The translations under genes and the position numbers were made by a program. Shown piece by piece: positions 43,522 to 52,083 of a stretch of DNA of 64,000 nucleotides. This stretch comes from Fimbriimonadaceae bacterium (lineage in GTDB: Bacteria; Armatimonadota; Fimbriimonadia; Fimbriimonadales; Fimbriimonadaceae). The notes beneath the pieces were generated by a model that was not told the origin of the DNA, made no database searches, and saw only the letters and a program-made list of their open reading frames with translations. Every line of letters starts with the position of its first letter. Positions within the stretch are counted from its first letter, which is position 1. The stretch lies in assembly GCA_019187105.1 (NCBI GenBank), contig JABAQM010000001.1:124001-188000 (forward strand), given 5' to 3'.

Positions 43522-44409
43522 CTACCGGCCGAGACGCTTGCGCTGCCGATACCGGATGAGAATGGCCACCAGGTTGAAGCTGACGAGGACGCCGAGGAGA
43601 ACGACAATTCCCGCCGCTGCAGCCTCATGAAAGCCCTGCTGGGGGCGGCTTGTCCAGTCGAAAATCTGGATCGGCAAGACCGTGAACCGGTCCCGCACCC
43701 CGGACGGAACTTCGGCGATGTACGAAACCGCTCCGATCGCAATGAGCGGCGCAGTTTCGCCGATCGCGCGGCTAACGGCTAGGATAATCCCGGTTAGGAT
43801 TCCAGGCAATGCGTTGGGAAGGACTTGTTTGGCGATAACCTGCCACTGCGTGGCGCCCAGCGCATATGCGCCCTCACGAAAGGACCTGGGAACAGCCCGC
43901 AGTGATTCTTGCGAGACGATAATGACAACCGGCAGAATCAACAGCCCCATCGTCAGTCCGCCGGAAAGGATGGATCGATCCAGCGACATCCAGCGAACAA
44001 AGAGAGCCAAACCGAGGAGGCCGTAAACGATGGATGGCACACCCGCCAGATTGGCGATGTTCAGCTTGACAAAATCAACGAACCGATTCCTGCCCCGGGA
44101 ATACTCCTCGAGGTAGATCGCCGATGCGATACCGATTGGCACGGCAAAGAGACTGGCCACCCCGATAATCCACAGCGTGCCAAACAGCGATGCCTTGATC
44201 CCGGCGTTCTCAGGAATCCGCGACGTGAAGTTCGTAAAAAAGCTCAGGTTGACACGCGACACTCCGTCGCGAACCAGGATGTAAAGCAGGAGAATCAGGA
44301 CGGCCAGGACGAGCGCCATCGCCGCCGCGCAGACGAAGCCGAAAAGGGCGCTTTTCCGCTTGCGGCGATTGTACTGAGACGTGGACTCGAAGAACGACGC
44401 TTGAGCCAT
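43522..44409 (-). CDS. pstA: Phosphate ABC transporter permease PstA
   Basis: A 295-residue inner-membrane permease with six predicted helices, the first at about 25-47, and the cytoplasmic EAA-type loop LRAVPRSFREGAYALGATQWQV. It forms a heterodimer with PstC. It starts one base within the pstC stop codon. The family normally has pstB next; no ATPase follows here. Confidence 0.92.
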   Translation of the reverse strand: MAQASFFESTSQYNRRKRKSALFGFVCAAAMALVLAVLILLLYILVRDGVSRVNLSFFTNFTSRIPENAGIKASLFGTLWIIGVASLFAVPIGIASAIYLEEYSRGRNRFVDFVKLNIANLAGVPSIVYGLLGLALFVRWMSLDRSILSGGLTMGLLILPVVIIVSQESLRAVPRSFREGAYALGATQWQVIAKQVLPNALPGILTGIILAVSRAIGETAPLIAIGAVSYIAEVPSGVRDRFTVLPIQIFDWTSRPQQGFHEAAAAGIVVLLGVLVSFNLVAILIRYRQRKRLGR

Positions 44410-45347
44410 CAGCTGTACTCCAGCCTGAACCGTCGGACAAACCGCACGGCGAGAATATTGAGGACGAGTGTCACGATAAACAACGACACGCCAACGGCAA
44501 AAATCGAGAGATAGCTGATGCTGCCGGCGGGGGTGTCCCCTTTGCTGATCTGCACGATGAACGCCGTCATCGTCTGGATCGATTCAAGCGGGTTGAGCGT
44601 CATCTTCGGCGTCTGGCCGGCCGCAAGTGTGACGGCCATGGTCTCACCGATCGCACGGGATATTGCGATGATGAACGCGGCGCCAACGGCCGAAAGCGCG
44701 CTCGGCACGACGATCTTGGTCGTCACCTCCATCTTGGTGGCCCCCATTCCATAGGCGCCCTCGCGCAAGACTTTTGGGACCGCGCTCAGGGCATCCTCGC
44801 TCAGCGATGCAACAAGTGGCAGAATCATAATTCCGACCACAATCGCTCCAGAAAGGGCGTTAAAGATCTCCGTTTGCGGGAAGACCATGCGGATCAGCGG
44901 GGTGATGTGGATGAGGGCGAAGTAGCCGTACACGACGGTGGGAATTCCGGCGAGGAGCTCCAAGAACGGCTTCAACAGATTGCGAGCGGTTGGCGACGCG
45001 TACTCGCTAAGGTAGATCGCGCACAGCAACCCGAGAGGCAGCGCAATGATGGCCGCTCCGGCGGTGATGAGCAGCGTGCCGCACACCAGGGGCAGAACAC
45101 CGAACTTCGGGTTGCTGAAGGTCGGCGACCACTCCGTTCCGGTGAAGAACTCCTTGACACTGACCTCCGGCGACTGAAAGAACGCAATTGCCTCTCGCGT
45201 CAGGACGAAGAGGATGCCGAGAACGATGACCACTGCCATCGAAGCGCACGCAAAACAGAAGACCTTGATGGTCCCTTCGACATAGGCGCGCACACCGGGG
45301 CGTGCGCGCCAGGGATTGGTAGCGCTTTCGGCAGTTACGAGGGCCAT
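44409..45347 (-). CDS. pstC: Phosphate ABC transporter permease PstC
   Basis: A 312-residue permease with six helices; loop [22 protein letters not shown] is the EAA motif. The N-terminal extracytoplasmic loop [19 protein letters not shown] is typical of PstC. It overlaps pstS by one base and pstA by one, consistent with a tightly coupled operon. Confidence 0.92.
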   Translation of the reverse strand: MALVTAESATNPWRARPGVRAYVEGTIKVFCFACASMAVVIVLGILFVLTREAIAFFQSPEVSVKEFFTGTEWSPTFSNPKFGVLPLVCGTLLITAGAAIIALPLGLLCAIYLSEYASPTARNLLKPFLELLAGIPTVVYGYFALIHITPLIRMVFPQTEIFNALSGAIVVGIMILPLVASLSEDALSAVPKVLREGAYGMGATKMEVTTKIVVPSALSAVGAAFIIAISRAIGETMAVTLAAGQTPKMTLNPLESIQTMTAFIVQISKGDTPAGSISYLSIFAVGVSLFIVTLVLNILAVRFVRRFRLEYS

Positions 45348-46411
45348 CAGCCTTTTTCGCGACTCAGAATGTCTTCGATCTTCAGGCCAGGCTCAGCCCC
45401 GTGGAAGAGGGTCCCCGTTTTCCGCTCGGCCAGTCTCTTGAGGACCAAGTCCTTGGCAGCCTGCGGCAGTGGCACAAAGCCTGCCTCCTTGAGAATGGTG
45501 TCCGAGCCGGCAGCGAAAATGTACTTGACCATCTCCTCGATGCCGGGCTTGGACTCCAGGGACTTCTTGTTGACATAGATAAACAGGGGCCGGCTGAGCG
45601 GCGAGTAGGTTCCGTTTTGGATCGTATCAAACGAGGGAGTAACTGGACCCTTGCCGCCATCCACCGCCACCGCCGCCACAATTTCCTTGTTGTCCTCGTA
45701 ATACGAGAACCCGAAGTACCCCAACGCACCCTCGTCACCTGAAACGCCTTGAACCAGGGTGTTATCATCCTCGCTCGCCTGATAGTCGGCTCGACTCGAC
45801 TTCGACTTGCCATTCACGGCTTCCGTGAAGTAGTCAAACGTTCCGCTGTCGGTCCCAGCCCCATAAAGCTTTAAGGGCTTGTCCGGAAATCCGGAACGGA
45901 CCTCCTTCCAGTTGCTGACCTTGGAGCCTTCTTCCCACATCATCTTGAGCTCGGCGATCGTTAGGTCCTTGGCCCAGGTGTTCTTGGGGTTGACCACGAT
46001 GGTGAGGCCGTCGAAGGCAATGGGAATCTCGATGTATTCGATCCCTTTGGCTTTCGCCTGCTCGGCCTCTTCTGGCGTGATCGGCCTCGACGCATTTGAG
46101 ATATCGATTTCCCCCGCCACGAACTTCTTGAAGCCACCGCCGGTACCAGACGTGCCAACCGAGGGGCTGATAGACGAGTTGGTCTTGGTGAACTCTTCCG
46201 AGATCGCCGACATCAGCGGTTCCACGGTGCTGGATCCATCGATGATGACGTCGGCCCTGGAGCCGGCCGCAGTTCCGGTCGTCGATGTCCCACTTGTTGT
46301 TCCTGTGGAGCTCCCTCCGCTGGTCCCATTGTTCGAACCGCAACCAGCCAACACGACCCCCGCGGAGGCAAGGATTGCGAGAAAAATGACCCTCTCTGAT
46401 CGCCATCTCAT
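45347..46411 (-). CDS. pstS: Phosphate-binding lipoprotein PstS
   Basis: A 354-residue periplasmic binding lipoprotein: lipobox VVLAGC near residue 24, a Gly/Ser/Thr linker, then [32 protein letters not shown] and ISNASRPI with the phosphate-binding Ser/Thr residues, and [13 protein letters not shown]. Start: M(46411)RWRSERVIF gives a standard signal peptide; TAAACT (46423-46428 in sense) lies 11 bases upstream. An upstream ATG (46438) abuts the putative Pho box. Confidence 0.92.
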   Translation of the reverse strand: MRWRSERVIFLAILASAGVVLAGCGSNNGTSGGSSTGTTSGTSTTGTAAGSRADVIIDGSSTVEPLMSAISEEFTKTNSSISPSVGTSGTGGGFKKFVAGEIDISNASRPITPEEAEQAKAKGIEYIEIPIAFDGLTIVVNPKNTWAKDLTIAELKMMWEEGSKVSNWKEVRSGFPDKPLKLYGAGTDSGTFDYFTEAVNGKSKSSRADYQASEDDNTLVQGVSGDEGALGYFGFSYYEDNKEIVAAVAVDGGKGPVTPSFDTIQNGTYSPLSRPLFIYVNKKSLESKPGIEEMVKYIFAAGSDTILKEAGFVPLPQAAKDLVLKRLAERKTGTLFHGAEPGLKIEDILSREKG

Positions 46412-46422
46412 AAGCTGTCCGG

Positions 46423-46428
46423 AGTTTA
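46423..46428 (-). promoter_or_regulatory. Putative -10 of pstS
   Basis: TAAACT in the minus sense, 11 bases before ATG 46411 and 15 bases from the proximal Pho-box-like repeat. Confidence 0.4.
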
Positions 46429-46443
46429 CCGAAGCCATTTTTC

Positions 46444-46473
46444 CCTAACCTTGTCTTAACATTGGCCTAATTT
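46444..46473. promoter_or_regulatory. Pho-box-like triple direct repeat
   Basis: CCTAACCT (46444-46451), CTTAACAT (46455-46462) and CCTAATTT (46466-46473), each separated by three bases, give an exact 11-base period. This resembles the cyanobacterial Pho box (three PyTTAAPyPyT/A units three bases apart). It sits between pstS and the divergent riboswitch promoter, so it could control either or both. The binding regulator is not in the window. Confidence 0.6.
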
Positions 46474-46475
46474 CG

Positions 46476-46481
46476 TATACT
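46476..46481 (+). promoter_or_regulatory. Putative -10 of the riboswitch-prepilin transcript
   Basis: TATACT two bases downstream of the third Pho-like repeat. Predicted start near 46488, about ten bases before the riboswitch P1 stem. No clear -35 is present, as expected if an activator binds the repeats. Confidence 0.45.
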
Positions 46482-46499
46482 TAGTATGTAAGCGCTTGC

Positions 46500-46592
46500 C
46501 CGCAGGGGGAGCCATGAGATGGCTGAGAGTTCCCGCTCATACGGGGTGACCCCAAGAACCTGATCCGGTTAGTACCGGCGGAGGGATTGTGG
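46500..46592 (+). promoter_or_regulatory. TPP (THI-box) riboswitch
   Basis: P1 is CCGCAG (46500-46505) with TTGTGG (46587-46592). The pyrimidine-sensing half is GGGGAGCC, loop, GGCTGAGAGTTCCC with the invariant CTGAGA. P3a is CGGGGTGACCCC. The pyrophosphate-sensing half is GAACCTGATCCGGTTAGTACCGGCGGAGGGA, read in two parts, closely matching the TPP consensus. It leads into a prepilin-like gene rather than a thiamine synthesis or transport gene. Confidence 0.93.
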
Positions 46593-46596
46593 AAGG

Positions 46597-46652
46597 GACC
46601 TTCGAATGGCCTTCGCAATCAAATGCGAAAGGCACGCTTCGGAGGTCTTTTT
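46597..46652 (+). terminator. Riboswitch expression platform: terminator holding the ribosome site
   Basis: Outer stem GACCTTCG (46597-46604) with CGGAGGTC (46640-46647), eight pairs with one G-T, followed by TTTTT (46648-46652). An inner hairpin, GCCTTCGC (46609-46616) with GCGAAAGGC (46625-46633, one bulge), sits inside. The outer arm includes GGAGG (46641-46645), the ribosome site for ATG 46654, so the same stem could stop transcription or hide the ribosome site. Confidence 0.7.
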
Positions 46653-46653
46653 A

Positions 46654-47412
46654 ATGAAAATCCGAGCATTCACTCTCATCGAGCTGCTGGTTGTCATCGC
46701 GATAATCGCGATCTTGGCGGCCATTCTGTTCCCCGTCTTCGCCCAAGCCCGCGAATCCGCGAAAAAGACCCAGTGCCTGAGCAACTCCCGGCAGGTCGGT
46801 ATGGCGAACATGATGTACCTCAACGACAACGAGGGCGGAGCCCCCATCTTCTATGCGTACAACAGCCAGCCTCCGGCCGGAAAGGAAGGGCACAAGGGCG
46901 TTGAAGTACTGCTCTTTCCCTACTGCAAAGACAAGAACGTGTTTCGGAGCCCCTTGGATGTGGGCGGGCCGTACACGAACCAAGATGTCCCAGGTGCTGC
47001 AAGCTACTGGGCTGCCTACGGATCATCTTATCGCTTCACCCAGTGCATGTTCACGATAGCGGCAGGCGAGAGCAGCAGCAACAACCAGCCCTACGATTTT
47101 GATCGCCCGGTTAACGAGAGCTCGGTCGCCTATCCGGCTGAAACGCGGATCATGCGTCTGGAAATGTTTCCTTTCTTTTCCAAGGAGGTTGACAAGGACT
47201 GTGCCAGATACGGCTATGATTGTGAACCGCCTTACAACTACTATCGGAAGTGGGGTTCGACCGGTGGTTCGATGATCTTTGCGGACGGCCATGCCAAGCA
47301 CATTGCAACTGCGGGTCAGTTTGATCAGACCCGAGTCAATCCGGAAGGCAACCAATCCGGTGAGGCCAACCCCGACTCGTGGTCAGGAACCTGGTACGGC
47401 GCCTGCGACTAG
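46654..47412 (+). CDS. Prepilin-like protein with C-terminal DG motif
   Basis: A 252-residue prepilin: leader MKIRA, then [40 protein letters not shown]-type helix (here [17 protein letters not shown]), and a long beta domain ending with [12 protein letters not shown], the DG motif of the large DUF1559-like prepilin family of Planctomycetes and Armatimonadota. It carries many Cys in the C-terminal part. Controlled by the TPP riboswitch directly upstream. ATG 46654 is chosen for the prepilin leader and GGAGG nine bases upstream. Confidence 0.9.
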   Translation: MKIRAFTLIELLVVIAIIAILAAILFPVFAQARESAKKTQCLSNSRQVGMANMMYLNDNEGGAPIFYAYNSQPPAGKEGHKGVEVLLFPYCKDKNVFRSPLDVGGPYTNQDVPGAASYWAAYGSSYRFTQCMFTIAAGESSSNNQPYDFDRPVNESSVAYPAETRIMRLEMFPFFSKEVDKDCARYGYDCEPPYNYYRKWGSTGGSMIFADGHAKHIATAGQFDQTRVNPEGNQSGEANPDSWSGTWYGACD

Positions 47413-47873
47413 TCTTTCAGAGGTCGGAAATTAAAGCCGGTGGACTCTTCCTGGCCACCCCGCCTCCCGGCGATCCGGCATAGCATCCCGTCAGCCGTTT
47501 TCCGATAGACAATGGTTGACGGAAACTCGTTTGCAGGATTTGCCCAAACGCACTCCTCCTCATTCGACTTGACCAGGCGGAACGGTACACCCATCTTGCG
47601 CCCTTTTGAGGGCGCGCCAAGGAGCATCCACAGGTTGAGGCCACCGTCGGCGGTGGGTTCGATGCTCATGTACTCCATGAAGGCAGTGCTTCCGTCCCTG
47701 ATGTGCTTGCCGTGGCCTTGCATCGTGTTGCCTGACGGCCCCGACCACGCCTCGTGCCAAGCCCCATCCCACACCTCGCAAATCCATGACCCTTGGAGCC
47801 AGGCCATTTCCCGTATGTCCGCCGTGATGCCTTCCTGTGCCATGTAATGCCTGATGCCGGTGGGAACCGACAT
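47409..47873 (-). CDS. DUF6265-like protein
   Basis: A 154-residue protein with the small beta-barrel pattern of DUF6265: [44 protein letters not shown], and [14 protein letters not shown]. Function unknown. It follows the SDR gene by five bases, so it is cotranscribed, and overlaps the end of the prepilin gene by four bases. Confidence 0.75.
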   Translation of the reverse strand: MSVPTGIRHYMAQEGITADIREMAWLQGSWICEVWDGAWHEAWSGPSGNTMQGHGKHIRDGSTAFMEYMSIEPTADGGLNLWMLLGAPSKGRKMGVPFRLVKSNEEECVWANPANEFPSTIVYRKTADGMLCRIAGRRGGQEESTGFNFRPLKD

Positions 47874-47878
47874 TGGGC

Positions 47879-48859
47879 CTATTTTGTCCCAGTCTTGAGC
47901 TGATGAATTAGGGCGGCATGCCGGTCCATACTCATGCCGGTCTTCAAAGCCTCACCCGACCCTCGGCGACGCCACGACAGCGTGTCGGCAATGGTCTCTT
48001 CCCGAGGACGTAACGTCAGACCAAGGGAAAGGCCAAGAGCGTTGGAGACCCGGTCCATTCCCTGACTATCCTCACCTGCGAGCCACAGCGGAAGGTCGAT
48101 CCAGGGTTCGACCCGTTGCTCGGTAAGAAACGTTGGAGGCGCCCATACCGGTTTGCCCCCGCAAACCGAAGTCAGGCTGTCGGCAAATGCTGTCCATCCG
48201 AGCGACGCCGCCGGTCCGACCGCATTAACGGTAGTCGGCTTCCCTGCCTCAAGGAGCCGAACGGCGAATGCAGCGAGATCGCGGGCATCGATGAACTGGA
48301 TGCGTGAGTTCGTATCTTCAGGAACCAGGAAATCGCCTTCCGAGGCCCGCACAACCCAATACGTGAATCGATCCGTGGGGTCGTAGGGCCCTACAACAAG
48401 GCCGGGGCGAACAATGATCGGGGTCCCAGCGAATGAGGCGACGACGTCTTCGCACCTTGCCTTTAATCCGCCATAGGTCTCGGCGTCGATCGTCTCGGTG
48501 TGGGGATCTTGAAGAACACTCCGGGCACTGTTCTCGCTGGGCCCACCGGGGCCGGTTTCGGAATACACGCTGATCGTAGAGATAAACAGGTAGCGATCGC
48601 AACGGCCGGAGAGCGCGTCCACGGACTGCTGGACGATACGCGGAATGTATCCCGAAGTATCGACCACCGCGTCCCAGGTGTTCTTGCCCAGCTCGTCAAG
48701 GCCACCGTCGCGGTCTGCGAGGATGTGGTGGCAATTTGCGAACAGCTCGGGACCGGACTTTCCGCGGTGGAGGAGAGTTGGCTCATGACCACGCTCCAGG
48801 CACTCGGCCACGATTGCCCGACCGACAAAGCGAGTACCGCCAAGAACGAGAATGCGCAT
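47879..48859 (-). CDS. Extended SDR (NAD-dependent epimerase/isomerase-like)
   Basis: A 326-residue Rossmann protein: LVLGGTRFVGRAIV with a GxxFxG cofactor site, DTSGYIP, ISTISVYS with Ser, ETYGGLKARCED with the Tyr-Gly-Gly-Leu-Lys variant of YxxxK, and RPGLVVGPYDPTDRF. Similar to plant-type CSP41-like or isoflavone-reductase-like SDRs. The substrate is unknown. Its start is only six bases from the 3' end of tRNA-Trp. Confidence 0.85.
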   Translation of the reverse strand: MRILVLGGTRFVGRAIVAECLERGHEPTLLHRGKSGPELFANCHHILADRDGGLDELGKNTWDAVVDTSGYIPRIVQQSVDALSGRCDRYLFISTISVYSETGPGGPSENSARSVLQDPHTETIDAETYGGLKARCEDVVASFAGTPIIVRPGLVVGPYDPTDRFTYWVVRASEGDFLVPEDTNSRIQFIDARDLAAFAVRLLEAGKPTTVNAVGPAASLGWTAFADSLTSVCGGKPVWAPPTFLTEQRVEPWIDLPLWLAGEDSQGMDRVSNALGLSLGLTLRPREETIADTLSWRRRGSGEALKTGMSMDRHAALIHQLKTGTK

Positions 48860-48865
48860 AGGAAT

Positions 48866-48941
48866 TGGCAGGGGCAGCAGGGCTCGAACCCGCGACCTAC
48901 GGTTTTGGAGACCGTCGCTCTACCAACTGAGCTATACCCCT
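48866..48941 (-). tRNA. trnW: tRNA-Trp (CCA)
   Basis: A complete 76-base cloverleaf: acceptor AGGGGTA with TGCCCCT and encoded CCA, D-arm GCTCAGTTGGTAGAGC, anticodon stem CGGTC around CTCCAAA with anticodon CCA, and T-arm CGGGTTCGAGCCC. In many bacteria this gene lies next to secE; here it lies 13 kb away, immediately before an SDR gene. Confidence 0.97.
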
Positions 48942-48982
48942 TCGGCGCTAAGAGATGATAGCATGATCTCGGTATTTCGAGC

Positions 48983-49720
48983 CTAAAACTCGAGGATATC
49001 ACGGTAGTCTTCCCCGCTTTTGACGAGCGCTCCCACCACCCCTGCTCGCCGTGCGGCTTCCATGTCGGTGTCCTCCCGGTCTCCTACCACCAGAACTCGT
49101 TGATCCTCCACACCGAACTCCTCCATGATCTGCTCGATGAGCTTTGGTTCCGGCTTGCCGATGAGCACCGGCTCCCTCTCGCTACAGGTTCTAACGGCGG
49201 CAACCAGCGTGCCCGCACCCGGTTGAAGTCGTCCGCCCTCGAGGGGATAGACCGGATCAGGGTTGCAAGCGACGAAGTCAGCCCCTGATCGTATGGCCTG
49301 CATTGCCGCGTCGATCCATTGGTAGGTCGCCGTTCTGCAGATTCCGACGACGACTGCCTCGGCGCCGACGTACCGGAGCGGGTCTGCTGCCGAGTTTATG
49401 GTTGTGAGCCCGTGGTCCTGCAGGGTTTCGAACAAACCCGGCTCGCCCAAGACGAAGACGTTCGTTTTGCCCTGCTGTCGAAGGTGTTGGGCAGTTCCGA
49501 TGCCGCTGTTCCAGACGGAGCGCTCAACCACTGGATAGCCCATGCTTCGGAGCCGGTCTCCAAGCTGGGATGGGGTGGAACCGCTGTTGTTGGACAGGTA
49601 AGCCACTTGTGAACCTCTCCTGGCCAGGGCTTGAACGCAAGAAAGCGCCTCGGGAATGACCTCGAGACCCCGATACAGCGTGCCATCGAGATCGAAAATG
49701 TAGAGCTGGAATGATCTCAC
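48983..49720 (-). CDS. HAD-IIA phosphatase (NagD-like)
   Basis: A 245-residue HAD: motif I FDLDGTLYRGL (Asp nucleophile), motif II YLSNNSGS, motif III IGKPEPKLIEQ, and motif IV VVGDREDTDMEAA. The cap domain and residues VGICRTATYQWIDAA match the NagD/phosphoglycolate-type subfamily; the substrate is unknown. GTG 49720 overlaps the polyprenyl synthase stop by four bases (GTGA). Confidence 0.88.
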   Translation of the reverse strand: MRSFQLYIFDLDGTLYRGLEVIPEALSCVQALARRGSQVAYLSNNSGSTPSQLGDRLRSMGYPVVERSVWNSGIGTAQHLRQQGKTNVFVLGEPGLFETLQDHGLTTINSAADPLRYVGAEAVVVGICRTATYQWIDAAMQAIRSGADFVACNPDPVYPLEGGRLQPGAGTLVAAVRTCSEREPVLIGKPEPKLIEQIMEEFGVEDQRVLVVGDREDTDMEAARRAGVVGALVKSGEDYRDILEF

Positions 49721-50709
49721 GCTTGGCGTGTCGTGATTCGATTGGCGGAGGCGATGAGCATCGACTTGGCCGGACCGTCTGGCAGGAAGCTCAAATGCTG
49801 GATCGCTCGCTCTACGGCATGCTCAGCCTCTCGTTGGGCCTCCCGGATAGCCCCCCGGTGCTGCATCCAACCGCTTAGCCTGATTAATTCTTCATCATGC
49901 ACACCGTTGCCAAAGACTTTGCGAACGGCTAGATCTTCGTCGGCGGATAACACCTTACGGAGTTCGATGAGCGGAAGCGTCGCACATCCCTCCCGAAAGT
50001 CAGTCCAGACTGCTTTTCCCGTAATCGAAGGGTCGCCGGCATAGTCCAGCACATCGTCGATGAGCTGGAAAGCCATGCCGACCTCAAATCCGTAGTCGCG
50101 GAGCCGACTCCGAACATCGCTGTCAGCTCCTGCGATCATCGCGCCGACCTCACAGCAGCACGCAATGAAGTCGGCGGTCTTCATCGCGAGGATGGCAAAG
50201 TGGTCCATCCGATCAAGATCGAAATTGCCTCGAGTCTCGATCTCCCGCACCTCTCCTTCCGCCATCTGTTCCACGACGCCGGCGACCCGACGAATGATCT
50301 CAAGATCGCCATCGGCTGCGAGCAGAACCATCGCCTTCGCCAGGCACACATCTCCGCTGAGAATGCTCGCCGTATTGCCGTAGACCGATGATGCGGTGGG
50401 CCTTCCCCGCCTCGACGGAGTCTCGTCGATGACGTCGTCGTGAATCAAGGTCGCCATGTGGATCAGCTCCATGCAGGCGCCCACCTTGATCGCACGCTCC
50501 CGTTCAAAAGGCCGACCCGTGGCCTCGGCACTCAAGACGACAAAGGCCGGACGAAGCCGCTTGCCCCCGGCTTCAAGTATGTGGCGGTTGATCTTCTCCA
50601 CCAGCTCGACGCGTGATCCAAGGTCAACACCCAGTTGAGCCTCCACCTCCGAAACGATCCGCAGGTACGGCTCGAGTTCGTCGGCTTCGAGAAAAGCGGT
50701 TGGCTTCAC
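49717..50709 (-). CDS. Trans-polyprenyl diphosphate synthase
   Basis: A 330-residue all-trans prenyl synthase: first Asp-rich motif LIHDDVIDETPSRRG, second FQLIDDVLDYAGD, and GGKRLRPAFVVLS for substrate binding. It makes the isoprenoid chain of menaquinone, judging by cotranscription with menG. The start is GTG 50709 overlapping the menG stop (GTGA); an upstream ATG (50745) lies inside menG. Confidence 0.92.
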   Translation of the reverse strand: MKPTAFLEADELEPYLRIVSEVEAQLGVDLGSRVELVEKINRHILEAGGKRLRPAFVVLSAEATGRPFERERAIKVGACMELIHMATLIHDDVIDETPSRRGRPTASSVYGNTASILSGDVCLAKAMVLLAADGDLEIIRRVAGVVEQMAEGEVREIETRGNFDLDRMDHFAILAMKTADFIACCCEVGAMIAGADSDVRSRLRDYGFEVGMAFQLIDDVLDYAGDPSITGKAVWTDFREGCATLPLIELRKVLSADEDLAVRKVFGNGVHDEELIRLSGWMQHRGAIREAQREAEHAVERAIQHLSFLPDGPAKSMLIASANRITTRQA

Positions 50710-51425
50710 TTGCGCCCCCAGATGAGGCTCACGTTGCCCATGCACATGGTCTTGAATTGCGACTCGCCGAATCCGACTCCGGTCAGGTGCTCACACAGCT
50801 CCGGTGGGCTCAGAAACCTTTCCGCACTCTTTGGAAGGTACGTGTAGGCTTCACGATGGCCGAATGCGGACCCTATCATAGGAATTGCCGACTGAAAGGC
50901 GGTCCGGCTGACCCATCTGGCGAAAACATTCTCAGGCTCCGCGGTATCTACGGAAACAACCTGTCCACCCGGACGCAAAACCCGGTGGATCTCGGTTAGA
51001 GCTTCTGTAAGGTCAGGCACATTCCGCAGCCCCCACCCGACGGTAACCGCGTCCACCGAACCGCTCGCAAATGGAAGTCGGCATGCATCGGCGACGCTGA
51101 CCGCCTCTTTTGGATGCTTCTGCCGGGCGATACCGAGCATCGGAACGCTGAAATCCGCGCCGACCACTCTTCCCCGCGGCAACGCGGCGAGCAGGGGATC
51201 GAAGAAGTCACCGGTTCCGCAGCACAAATCGAGAACCGTCTCGTTTCCTTCCAGCTTGAGCCACCGCACCGCCTCCTTTCGCCATTGGTAATGAAGGCGG
51301 AAGGTCATGATTGAGTTGACCCGGTCGTAAGTTGGCGCGATCTCGCCGAACATGCGCTGAACGGCTTCCCGCTTTTCGGTTCCTTGCTTCATCCAGATCG
51401 GCGACCGAAGCGGCTGCGAACTCAC
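50706..51425 (-). CDS. menG: Demethylmenaquinone methyltransferase (MenG/UbiE)
   Basis: A 239-residue methyltransferase: MFGEIAPTYDRVNSIMT, SAM motif LDLCCGTGDF, ADFSVPML, GWGLRNVPD, and HRVLRPGGQVVSVD. It catalyses the last step of menaquinone synthesis. Start is GTG 51425, with TAGACT (51432-51437 in sense) ending six bases upstream. It is divergent from divIVA across a 142-base region that holds palindromes. Confidence 0.93.
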   Translation of the reverse strand: MSSQPLRSPIWMKQGTEKREAVQRMFGEIAPTYDRVNSIMTFRLHYQWRKEAVRWLKLEGNETVLDLCCGTGDFFDPLLAALPRGRVVGADFSVPMLGIARQKHPKEAVSVADACRLPFASGSVDAVTVGWGLRNVPDLTEALTEIHRVLRPGGQVVSVDTAEPENVFARWVSRTAFQSAIPMIGSAFGHREAYTYLPKSAERFLSPPELCEHLTGVGFGESQFKTMCMGNVSLIWGRK

Positions 51426-51431
51426 GGAGCC

Positions 51432-51437
51432 AGTCTA
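51432..51437 (-). promoter_or_regulatory. -10-like TAGACT, leaderless start of menG
   Basis: TAGACT in the minus sense ends six bases before GTG 51425, with no ribosome site in between. Confidence 0.5.
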
Positions 51438-51449
51438 CCGCGACCTTAC

Positions 51450-51476
51450 CGAAGTTTCAGAACTTCGTGAAACTTC
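51450..51476. repeat. Overlapping inverted repeats between menG and divIVA
   Basis: GAAGTTTC (51451-51458) with GAAACTTC (51469-51476) and CGAAGTT (51450-51456) with AACTTCG (51461-51467) are perfect and mutually exclusive. This could be an operator for a dimeric regulator or an RNA switch; nothing further is known. Confidence 0.5.
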
Positions 51477-51567
51477 ACTTCGGCAACCCCGAAAAAGTCC
51501 CGGCTTGCAACGAAAGTATGCCTTTCCCGTCGTAAAATACGGGTAGACGCATGGAGGCGTAAAAAAC

Positions 51568-52083
51568 ATGGACCGGTTAACACCAATCGATTTGGAGCGA
51601 ATCCAATTTCGGCGTTCGATGCGGGGCTACGACCGAAAGCAGGTCGAAGAGGTCCGGCAGAGAGCTACTAAGGAAATCGAGACCCTGCTCTCGGAGCTGA
51701 AAGAAGCTCGCGAGATCGCTGAGACGGCCCTTCGACACGTCGAGAACTATAGGTCGCAGGAAGATACGTTGAAGGAAGCCCTCGTCCTCGCCCAAAAGAC
51801 GGCCGACGAAACGCGAGCCCTGGCGCAGAAGGAAGCCGAATATATTCGCGAGAAAGCGCAGTCGGACGCCCTCACCACCGCTGACCAGTACCAGGAACGC
51901 ATCAACGACCTTCGATGGGATCTGGAGCGGCTCCGGCTCGAACGCCAGAAGTTCGTGATCCACTTCCGGGCGATCCTGCAGGAGCAGCTGCAGGCCCTTG
52001 ATGAAGGCCGCAGCGCCCAGTTCACTCTTGTGAATCTGGAAACTCTGGATCCGGCTGAAAACGAAGAAGCGGCAGCCAGCTAG
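51568..52083 (+). CDS. divIVA: DivIVA-domain cell-division protein
   Basis: A 171-residue coiled-coil protein: LTPIDLERIQFRRSMRGYDRKQVEEV is the membrane-binding DivIVA N-terminus with the Phe/Arg tip, followed by heptad-repeat helices (ETLLSELKEAREIAETAL, DDLRWDLERLRLER-like). It marks poles or septa. GGAGG lies 11 bases upstream of the ATG. It is convergent with the small membrane gene (four-base overlap). Confidence 0.88.
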   Translation: MDRLTPIDLERIQFRRSMRGYDRKQVEEVRQRATKEIETLLSELKEAREIAETALRHVENYRSQEDTLKEALVLAQKTADETRALAQKEAEYIREKAQSDALTTADQYQERINDLRWDLERLRLERQKFVIHFRAILQEQLQALDEGRSAQFTLVNLETLDPAENEEAAAS

